Source of the DNA: Cryphonectria parasitica EP155
Lineage: Eukaryota > Ascomycota > Sordariomycetes > Diaporthales > Cryphonectriaceae
Reading direction: 5' to 3'
Assembly (NCBI RefSeq): GCF_011745365.1
Contig: NW_024468910.1
Coordinates: forward strand, 3,872,068 to 3,936,067
DNA: 64,000 nt
This document shows, piece after piece, positions 55,258 through 64,000 of the stretch; within the stretch, counting starts at the first letter, position 1, and each line of letters begins with the position of its first letter. Both the position numbers and the translations under genes were made by a program. The notes under the pieces were generated by a model that saw nothing but the letters and a program-made list of their open reading frames with translations, was not told the DNA's origin and made no database searches.

Positions 55258-57566
55258 TTAATTCGACACAACGAGGGTTGTGAGATAATTCCAATCGTCC
55301 TGCGCTACCTTGAGCCACACTGCTCTCTCTTCCATGAGCTTGCGCTGGTGCTCAAGCGCCTCCTCTGGGCTCATCATGTCCAGTTCAAAGTCCTGGCGCA
55401 CCAGGTCCAGTATCTCCAGCGGCAGTTTGGGCGCCATGTAGCTGCCGCTAAAGTCCAGCTCGACGCCATTCTCGTAGAGAAGTTGCAGCAGCTCAAAGGG
55501 GATTTTTCTTGTCGCTTCCCTCTGCGCCTGCGAAGACTCGCCAAATGCAGACTCGACCCACCAGTCTCTCTGCTGGGGCGGCACGTTCGCCGTCGAGATG
55601 ATGCGCTCGTGCGGGTCTACGAGCCAGAGAGCAATGAAGCGTCGGTGGCCGGGTTTGGTCGGGTCAACGAGCTTGAAAGGGGAGACGCGGTGTTGGCTGG
55701 AAGAAAATTGAGATGAGGTCAGCGGGAGTTGTCTGGGTGACAGTACATTCGGGAGACCTCGGTTGTGGGAATACTCACAAGACGCCTGGAAAGGCAAGCA
55801 GGCGTCCCTCGCGGATCTCGACGTGGCCGTAATTTTGAATGCAGATGCTCTCTTCGTCCGCGGAATTGAATCCGTATACACACTCCAACCAATGTCGAAC
55901 GCCCTCGTAGATATAGTCCCCTTCGATATATGTCTCAAGAACATCCTGTTGGTCGCACATCTGCATGCGGAAGTTAAGACTGCATTCGGTGATGTTCTCG
56001 CTGTCCAGACAAAACAGAGCGGTGGCGCAGATTTTCTCGTTCATCAAGCCCTCGACCTAGAAGTCCAACATCCTTGATTAACACCATGGTCCAGGCCACA
56101 CAACGCGAGACATCCTCGTCTTGACTCACATGCCAGTCTTCCAGCGGAGACTCAGGCTTGTCGGGTGTAAGCTCGATCGAGGTCATTTTAACGATAATCT
56201 GCAGGCCCGAGGCCTTGAACTTCCTGAACAAGCGACCCTCAGTCTTTTCCACACCTGCTCTTGTGATGTATGAGTCGTAATGAGCATCACAGCCCCAACA
56301 CGGCCCATAAAGTACCGGCTTCCGCAGAATCATCCATTTGCGCTCAGCCTCGTCCTTGACCCAGCCGTACAAGTCACCTACCGTACTGAGATCAAGTTCT
56401 GCATCGGCTACCTTGGCCGGGTGAGACGGAGACCAGAGCGATCTCCTTTCACGGCTGAAGAGGTCACGCAGGGGCGTGAAGCGTGATTTTCTGAGCCCGG
56501 GACCCTGAAGTGTGTTGTCTTGATATGTCAGCAGACACTGATCCCACGCAGGAATCGCTGTATTGATCATCTGCTCAATCGCGACGTAAATCTCTGGATA
56601 CTTCGTCGGGTGCAGATTGTTGATGTAGCTCGTCAACTTAACGCTGCCGTCATCCTGGAAGATGACATTGGACGGGAGCCATTGATATGTCGCAGACCAG
56701 TATCTGTTGGGTCCAAAATTGGGAAACGGTTCTCTGTCTGGCTGCGGCTGCTCCTCGTCGAGGACGTTGCCTTTCCCAGCCCATTTGTCGATCGCGTCAA
56801 AGACACCGACAACTTCATCTTCGAACACCTTGGTCTGACCATAAACGAGTGGGTGCATGGATGGGTGAACGAGGTCTTGGACCATATGTCCCAAATTGGG
56901 ATGCCGCGCTGGGCTGTCTGCCTGATCACGTTTGAGCTTCTCGAAGGCCTTCCTGAGGGCATCACGGAGGTTCTCTGTGATGGCAACGTCCGACTTGACA
57001 ACCGCAGCAGAGGCATCCAGAGTCGGGATCAAGCCCGTCTTCTCATAGTAAAGCGCCTTGGTTTGCAGCTCCTCTATGCACTGCGCACAGGTCGGTTAGC
57101 AGCTGCTCATGTTCAAGTAACCCTTTATCAGGGAGGAAGGGGCGGGCCTCACCAAATCGAAAGTCTTGGCGTCAACAATCTCCCACCCATTAACACCACC
57201 TGGGCCATCCTCGCGCCGCTCCTCCGAGGCCTCGCTCACCCCGATTATGGGAGGACCCCATTTGCTCCCTGGCACAGCGGCAATCTTCATCCACTCGCTG
57301 TCCGGGACGGCCAGCGCCTCCTCCCGCCACTTGTCCACGATGGACCTGTCAAAGACTTCATGGTGCCACTCGGGCTTGTCCGTCAGTTGGTCCATGATCG
57401 CCATCATGGCCACCTCGCGCACGGGGAGCACCTTCGAAAACGATGGAGGTGAGCTGATGTCCATAGTGATCGGGTGTGACGGGGGTGCGCAAGGCCATTG
57501 CCCGTATGAGGCCCTGTGTCGGATGGGCAGGCCCATGCCTGCGTATTTGGGAGATTCGTTCAACAT
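55258..57566 (-). CDS. DUF4246-domain protein
   Basis: 693 residues from exons 57153-57566, 56130-57080, 55779-56056 and 55258-55696. The introns (72, 73 and 82 bp) have GTGAGG or GTGAGT donors and GCAG, CTAG or CCAG acceptors. Fungal DUF4246 features run through the whole chain: VREVAMMAIMDQLTDKPEWH near the N-terminus, NRYWSATYQWLPSNVIFQDD and SYINNLHPTKYPEIY in the middle, EDWHVEGLMNEKICATALFC across intron 2, then FPGVFQHRVSPFKLVD and HRRFIALWLVDPHERIISTA across intron 3. The H...D and FQHRV...R pattern near the end resembles Fe(II)/2-oxoglutarate oxygenase folds, which I offer only as inference. No function is established for the family that I know of. Confidence 0.9.
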
Positions 57567-58476
57567 TTTCTTAAGAGGATAGGTTACAAGGAAAGAAGAA
57601 AAGGGTTGAGTCGTTTACTAGACGTCTGGCTGAGAGGAGTGCAGATGAGGGAGTTACGTAGGTTGCTTGAGATTTGGTTGACGCAGGCGTGTTGGGACAA
57701 AACGCGAAGGGGGAACAGTGAGAGGTGAGAGACGGACGGGCCTACTTCCTGTAGACGCGTGCGAGCGGCGCAATTTTTTTTCTCTTCTTTTCCTTCCTCT
57801 TTTTTCGTCTGATTTTTTATGTACTGTATTGTACTGTACTGTTGTCGAAGGAGCTAGGCAGCGCCTCGTGATGCCTCCTGCACGGAGATGACCTCCCGCT
57901 ACCACCTGGCATCTGTTTCTCTTTCTTTTGTGATTAATAAGCTGAAAGTTGTTGAAGGTTAGGCACTGGACTCCCTGGCTGAGGACAGAGGCAGCAGCAG
58001 CTTCCAATGACCATAAAAGCAGCCTATGTCTGGTTTGGTTGTGGAAGAAAAGAGGCACCGAGTGTGAATCACGCTGGAAAAGAAACACAAATAGGGAAGA
58101 ACAACAGTGAGCTGGTGTCATACAGAACATCTTGATCTATTTAGATTCATTCGTCACTGGGTCTGGCTGATGTGCTACTGGCCTTCTGTTCAGTGTCCTG
58201 GTTTCGTTTCCGACGTATGTGTAGTCCGAGATGGTTCGTCGAAGCGGGCACCGCTTCGCTTCATGTCTTCATGTATGAACAGGTAGTTAGCCCACTAAGA
58301 TGTTTCACTACGCACGTAGGGCACGAGGAAGTCACAGGGAGTTGGAGCCGAAATATGGCTCATGAAGGATCGAGAGCCCAGACAAGGTCAGCGCTTTTTC
58401 TATTGCGGCTACTATGACCAGGTCAAGATTGACGACCACTGGATCATCTTTCAGATATATCGCTCTCGCCGCCACT
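57567..58476. other. Intergenic region
   Basis: Upstream of the DUF4246 gene and downstream of OLA1. TACTGTA-type short repeats occur near 57820-57845. The 158-codon minus frame at 57654-58130 has no recognisable domain. No gene seen. Confidence 0.55.
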
Positions 58477-60070
58477 CTAGCCCTTGGCAGCACCAGCTTT
58501 GATAAGCAAGCTATAGCACAATCGTCAGCAATCACTCTTTTGGAAGACCGCCAGGTCTTGGGGACATCTCATCACTCACATATCCCCGTCTTGTACGACG
58601 TAGTCCTTGCCCTTGGTCATCATCTTACCCTTCGCCTTCACCTCTGCCTCGTCACCAACCTCCTTCAGGGTCGTGAAATTGTAAACGATGGCCTGGATGA
58701 AGGTCTTCTCAAAGTCACCGTGGATGACACCAGCTGCTTGAGGGGCTTTTGTGCCGTTGCGGATGGTCCATTGCCGCACCTCATCAGGGCCGACTGTGAA
58801 GAAGCTGCCCAGGTTGAGAACCTTTCGCATCTGGACGATAACCTTTGGTAGTGCCGAGTCGGCGCCAATGTTCTTGCACTCCTCCTTCACCTGGTCATCA
58901 TTCTCAAATTGAGACAAGCGCTCCTCGAGACACACTGAGATGGGGATGATCGGGTCGCCAGGTGCGTGCTCCTTGCACCACTCGGCGATCTTGGGCAGGT
59001 GCTTATTCTTCTTTCGGATGTAGTCCTTCTCCGACAGGTTGACGAGGAAGACGACGGGCTTGGCAGTAAGCAGGAAAAGGGGGTTGATGACCTCGACCTG
59101 ATGAGAATGTTAGCAAACCTTGCCCAAGAGCAGTGAGGCCGAAAATATAACAAGAAATTGTTTGTTGGAAGTTCAGACGAAGTTTTATCTCAGTATGCAC
59201 TCTGCGTTGTTTGGTGAGGCATTCGACGAGCTGGGATTAGATCAGGCACTATGGCCTTTTGTCATCATGAAGATTGATTGTGTTCGGGATCACCGATTAC
59301 ACATGAGAAGCGATTGCAGGAAAAGATTGAGGATGGAAACACGAAAGGTCGGCTTACCTCCTTGGGGCTCCAGTTGCCGTGCCTGACGTCCTTGCCGTCC
59401 TTGAGCCACTGGAGAATTCGTTCTATCGTCGCCTCCTCCTCTCTTGCCTTCTTCTGCTCCAGACTCTGGCCACCCTGTCGGGTCTTCTTCTTCTGGTTCT
59501 CAAGGGCCTTCTCCACGAACTCAATATCCTTGAGCCTCAACTCCTCGGCGATGATATCCAAGTCACGAGTGGGGTTCACATCACCCTCGACGTGGATGAT
59601 CTCGGCATCGTCGAAGCAGCGCACGACCTGGAAGACGGCATCGACAGCACGAATGTGGGACAAGAAGGCGTTGCCCAGACCGGCACCAGTAGAGGCACCG
59701 CGGGTCAGACCTGCAATATCGTAGACGGTCAAGTTGGCGGGAACTCGAGACTTGGGCTTGAACTTGTCACACAACCAGTCATACCGCTCGTCGGGAACGA
59801 TAACGCGGGCCTCTTCGGGGTCAATTGTGGCGTAGGGGAAGTTGGCCGGGTTGCCCAAGTGGCACTTGGTAATCGCCTGGAAGAGGGTGGATTTTCCGAC
59901 GTTTGCAAGGCCGACCTGAAAGAGAGAGTCAGAGGGCGGCCTGTACATGCGTGTGGTCGGGTGTTTGGGGCCGACAAGGGTTTCGAGAAGCTTACGATTC
60001 CACTCTTCAGACTGTTGCCGGGACGGCCCAGGAGAATCTTCTCCTGCTCTACCTGCTTCTTGGGAGGCAT
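58477..60070 (-). CDS. OLA1: Obg-like ATPase 1 (YchF/OLA1 family)
   Basis: Ribosome-associated P-loop NTPase that prefers ATP, involved in translation and stress responses. Exons 59996-60070, 59358-59915, 58580-59097 and 58477-58510 give 394 residues, the usual size. Introns are 80, 260 and 69 bp with GTAAGC, GTAAGC and GTGAGT donors. The first exon is MPPKKQVEQEKILLGRPGN, as in most fungi. G1 is GLANVGKST (residues 27-35), followed by YATIDPEEARV, G3 DIAGLTRGAS, and LVNLSEKDY where the family replaces the Gly-binding NKxD with NxxE. The coiled-coil arm lies around residues 130-200, and the C-terminal TGS domain contains GTKAPQAAGVIHGDFEKTFIQA (shortened here: QAAGVIHGDFEKTF). The last exon encodes only the end, LLIKAGAAKG. 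Confidence 0.96.
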
Positions 60071-61418
60071 TTTCTTCTTCTTGGAATAGGGACGAGTGGA
60101 GAGGCAGAGAAACGTGCAGCTAAGCACGCGATGTGATTGAAATGCAGAGCTAGCTGCAGGTGAAGAAAAGGCGCGAGAGACAGAAGAAGAGAAGTAGAGC
60201 GGGGGATGCAGAAGCGAGGACGTGGTCGCGACCTTTTGAAGGGCTGTTTCCAGCCCAACGTCAGCTTTGTTTCGACTGCGAAATTGTAGCTGACGAGAAA
60301 CTCCGCGATTGGTCGTCGAGAGTGTCGCTGGAATATGTGTTTGATTCCTTACGAAAATGCCCTCGTCTCGCGTGGGAAAGAGGAAAATGTGAAAATGGGA
60401 TGGCGGGGTTGCGTTAGGTTTTGGGTTGGATTGGGGAGAGAAGGTGTGAAAAGCCTCCTCCCACCAAGCTCTAAAATTTTGCAGCTTGCTTCCAAGGTGG
60501 TAGCGTGGGGCAGACCAGCAACTGGAATGACGGAGCCGCAGCTCTACCAAGCGAGGAGGCACGGGCCAGGACGCACCCACGCAACCACACCACGGTACAG
60601 CATATTACCAACTAGTACTACAGCGCACCATCATGCTGTAGTGCCATAGTGACAGTCTAACGGGAACAGGATAAACTAAGCCTCCGGTGTACCAGAGTGC
60701 CTTCCCCGCATGAAACAAGTGGGGGATAGACCCAAGGAGATTCCAGGGGTCCTTGTCCGACTCCCCCAAAGGCAGTCAGCCTTAGGAGCCAAAAGCCCTG
60801 GATGACGCCCCGTGGTGACGCCTTGGGTCAACGCCTCATTTGGGGATGCACTGGATGTCAGCAAGCAGGGGTCATCTCTGTGAGCATGGCTGATAAGCTC
60901 GGCCAAGTCACCCACGGCCAACGCTCGCTCGCTCGCTCGCTCGCTCAAGCAAAAGGACCCAACCCAGCATGCTAGGAGCACCGGAATGGGAAGTGCCAAC
61001 GTCGAGGTTGAGTCCAATCCACAATCCGTTTTCCCCCTCTCGCTTCCCTTCCCTTAGAGGCTTGCAAGTTGGCCGCCATCTCGACCAACCCACCACACCT
61101 CACTGACGACCACGCCTGGCTTGCGTATGTGGTCGCAAGTTTCGAGTGAGGGGCTTTGTTTCAGTCTCATAGAAACCTCTCAATTGTTTCAGCTACCTCT
61201 TCCCAAGACCTCCTTTCCTTCCATTCTCGCTGTCCTAGCGCGTGCGACTTTGCACGGCCAAGTGACAAGCTGAGGCTGGTGACGGAAATCGATATCACCC
61301 ACACATGCGCCTTTGGACCTGAACTTCCGACCCTCCTCCGTCCTCTTGGGACCTCCTTCCCAACTTCCACAAACCACATCGCCCTGACGAGACAGTTGTT
61401 CTCCACAGAGCACCGACC
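60071..61418. other. Shared upstream region of OLA1 and the PPPDE gene
   Basis: 1.3 kb between divergent genes, including a (GCTC)6 repeat. No gene seen. Confidence 0.6.
60923..60946. repeat. (GCTC)6 microsatellite
   Basis: Six tandem GCTC units in the OLA1/PPPDE divergent promoter region. Confidence 0.9.
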
Positions 61419-62172
61419 ATGGCACCAAAGAAGGCATCGTCGAAGTCGGCCAGGTCCCACAGGTCGACCATGTCTCTACAAAAGACCGAGATCATCATCA
61501 ATGTATATGATCTCATGCCAGTATGCAGTCTGAACTCCCATCATCAGCACACGCTTCCTAACTCTAGCTAACGCCTTATAGCCCGGCAGATTCGCTTCGC
61601 TACTATGGACCGTAGGATCGTCCCTCCTCCACTCCGGTGTCGTCATCAACGGCAGAGAATACGCATACGGTGGGCACGACAAGCCTGGGGTGACAGGCGT
61701 GTACTGGACGAGGCCCAGGACCCTCCCGCCCGGCGCCACCTTCAAGCAAGAGATATTACATGGCTTCACGCTGTCTCCACAGAACGAGATCGATGCGATC
61801 ATCCACGACGTCTCGAACGAGTTCCAGGGCACGTCGTACAATCTTTTGACAAAGAACTGCAACCACTTTACGGCGTACCTCTGCCAAAAATTGACGGGCC
61901 GGAGTGGGCCTGGGTGGCTGAACAGGGCCGCAAGCATCGGGGTGGCTCTCCCTTGTATCGTGCCGAGGGATTGGATCGAGCCGCCAGAGTTCGACACGCA
62001 GGGCGGCGACCTGCTAGACGAGGAGAGCGATTCGGATGAGAGGTCCAGGATGCTCCGGGAGTCTAGGGAAGGGCCTCGACTGGTTGAACTCCAGAATAAA
62101 GATGGCGATCCCGCCTTGAGAGCTGACGACAGCAATTCCCGCGGCGAACCCCATGGGGAACACCAACGATAG
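61419..62172 (+). CDS. PPPDE/DeSI-type putative cysteine peptidase
   Basis: 230 residues from exons 61419-61520 and 61582-62172 (intron GTATGC...TATAG, 61 bp, phase 0). The PPPDE fold is marked by VYDLMP, LLHSGVVINGREYAYGGH with the catalytic His at about residue 51, FTLSPQNEIDAIIHDVSNEF, and YNLLTKNCNHFTAYLCQKLTG with the catalytic Cys at about residue 127. This papain-like family includes the deSUMOylating isopeptidases DeSI-1 and DeSI-2. Whether this one acts on SUMO or ubiquitin is not shown. A basic Ser/Lys-rich N-terminus (PKKASSKSARSHRS) and an acidic C-terminal tail (DEESDSDERS) flank the domain. Confidence 0.9.
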
Positions 62173-64000
62173 AATATGGTGGTTTTCACGTCACGCATGG
62201 ACATTTTCTGGACCTCGTATCCGTGGTATAAACAAGGACCGACGATGCACATTATGTCGCCATGCCGAAACATCATGGCGATAGCAGTATTATTTGGGCA
62301 TGCGTTATTGCTTTTGACTGTTGGCCTCGCTCTATGTAAAAGCCGGGAGGGGTTTTGCGAGTTCTTTCGGGCTGTCCCGGTATCCCGACTCAGTTTTCAC
62401 GAAGCAGCCAGTGCTTTTTTTCTCACTGCAGATTCAGACAAGCTTGTGCGGATCGTTGGGTACTGATGTATGACATGGGATGTTGAATGCGACTCAGTGG
62501 CCATCAAGTTGTGTGATGGCTATTGATCCATCCTGCGTCGATGCTCAGAGGCGGGAGGTTTTTTGACATGGAACTGTGTAACTGGGTTGGTTTTCAAGGT
62601 CACTGGAGTCTGGAGTGTTTGAGCATTGTTCATGATATCACCAATGTATTTGTTATTTCTTCCCTTTTCTTTAATGTTTTTCTGTTCCCGGAGAAGGGGT
62701 AGGGAGTTTGAGTTATTGTATTCCCTCAGGCGGATTTTCATCTGGTCTTTCGTAGTGTGGGCCGCAAGAACATGACATGCCTGTAGTCAGACGAGAGTGA
62801 ATGAGGTGAGGCTGTACAAACAGCTTTGATATTGTTTGATTTGAGCACATGGCGACAGTCTACAAGTTACTCTAGTATTCAACAACAGCCATTGCACCGC
62901 AGTATTATAACAATATGGCACTCTTGCTATGCTCTCCTTCATAAGACAGGCGGTAATGAGTCCTTGTCCTTGCATCTCACGGGTTTTCTGCAAATAATGA
63001 TGTTGACTCCTAGTATGTTCACTGGGCCCTCAGCGCCAGCATCACGTCTACTAGAACATGATACAGGGTGCTCAAAGCTGACCTGCGAGGTAGACTCGGT
63101 TGTCATAGCATTATTTGTGAAGTCATCAGGTCTTGCTACTGTCCAGATTCTCTTCATATACATGATCTACTTTCACGTCTATAGGATTTCAGGTATACTG
63201 GCCTGCAAATTAATATTGTACGTCATGTGTATGCTGCTATTCTACAAACAACATCTTCTTGCGAAGATGGGAAGGATGCCTGGTCCATCTGGGAGTCTAT
63301 TAGGAAGCAGCCATACCGTAATATGTCATGTTATAGTCTAAATATATATATTAAGAGAAGTACAGCACACAGCATCTCAGGGTAAGTATGTAGACTGACA
63401 TCACGATCGGATGAGATGTTTCATTCGAAAGATGCTTTCTGATTTGTTGGTGGGATGAATGTTGCCAAGGATGGTCTGTCTGAATGACTCAGGATTGGGG
63501 AAATCTTTGGTTGCCATGGCTATAGCCTAAATGGAGATGCATCTGTTCCATGTCAAATCTACTGATTCCGCATGAGGGACTATGCATACTGTTCATCAGT
63601 AGAACAAAGAAAAAGATAAAGGTTGAAGGTAAAGTACCGGAGAAGCATGTGAAAGGCAGACACAGATGGATCTGGACCCATGGGCCGTCCTGCGGCATTC
63701 CCCACAGGGCCCTAGCTGCCCCAGCTCAAGGCTGGGCCACTGTAGGGGGGCAGGGGGGGAGGGGGTTGGTCAGGCCCACTGATTGGATGAAGTCACACCT
63801 GACTAGACGGATGGTGCTGAGCTCTCCTGAGTGTGCTAAGACAATCTATCAGCTTGACCTGCCACCTGGGAGGACTTCAGCCCATCCCTTCTGCACACAT
63901 TTCTTTCCTCATCACAACGTTGTCAACTACCTTTCTCCACCTTCTTACTACCTTTTCAGCTACTGAGCATACTGTATTGTACTCAACAATCATTTTCTCC
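62173..64000. other. Right-end region without a convincing gene
   Basis: AT-rich from about 62450 to 63600. A 171-codon frame at 62826-63341 (+) and a coding-like minus frame at 62939-63163 overlap each other, and neither has a domain I know. A G run lies near 63746-63765. A gene may begin beyond the right edge. Confidence 0.45.

Noticed and set aside
56520..57452. 310-codon plus-strand frame
   Set aside because: Antisense to the DUF4246 gene, whose four-exon model is well supported.
62826..63341. 171-codon plus frame near the right end
   Set aside because: Does not begin with ATG, has mixed hydrophobic content without clear domain, and is overlapped by an equally plausible minus frame.
1..64000. 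Search by eye for tRNA, 5S rRNA and intact transposons
   Set aside because: No cloverleaf with a proper T-arm, no 5S-like block, and no transposase or reverse-transcriptase motifs found. A tRNAscan or Infernal run would be needed to be sure.

Overview
The window is nuclear DNA of a filamentous ascomycete (Pezizomycotina, most likely a Sordariomycete). The evidence is eukaryotic gene structure with short introns (about 57-260 bp, mostly 60-110 bp, GT/AG ends, compact branch-point sequences), roughly one gene per 3 kb on both strands, GC-rich coding regions separated by AT-richer spacers full of simple repeats, and a protein set typical of these fungi (But2-type secreted protein, DUF4246, fungal SLATT, Nif1/DSF2-like Sel1 protein, DGAT2, ERV46). 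I see no bacterial operons, no intact transposon, no CRISPR array and no rRNA or tRNA gene. Splice models below were built by hand. For all complete spliced genes the exon lengths add up to a multiple of three with no internal stop. Layout: 0-8.4 kb holds a partial pyroglutamyl-peptidase I gene (-), a possible gene relic (+), a secreted But2-domain protein (+), a family-17 glycosyltransferase (-) and a threonine aldolase (+). 9-21.4 kb holds DGAT2 (-), the Nif1/DSF2-like Sel1-repeat protein (-), a 4.1-kb gene-free stretch, and ERV46 (-). 22.6-28.3 kb holds a GNAT acetyltransferase (+), the mitochondrial thiamine-pyrophosphate carrier TPC1 (-) and a small secreted six-cysteine protein (+). 30-43.9 kb holds an acidic protein of unknown function (+), an Hcs1/IGHMBP2-type helicase (+), a 5.4-kb gene-free stretch and a 1,073-residue disordered coiled-coil protein (+). 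45.4-62.2 kb holds a fungal SLATT protein (-), a secreted GH105 hydrolase (+), a spliced 60-residue cysteine-rich microprotein (-), a membrane-anchored TAP-type serine hydrolase (-), a DUF4246 protein (-), the OLA1/YchF ATPase (-) and a PPPDE/DeSI-type peptidase (+). The last 1.8 kb shows no convincing gene. The genes do not form one pathway or a biosynthetic cluster. Most are housekeeping functions (lipid synthesis, ER-Golgi traffic, translation-linked ATPase, helicase, mitochondrial transport) mixed with secreted or environment-facing proteins. The most unusual items are the fungal SLATT protein (a domain best known from bacterial defence loci), the two small cysteine-rich proteins, and the His-rich TAP hydrolase whose nucleophile elbow lacks its first glycine.
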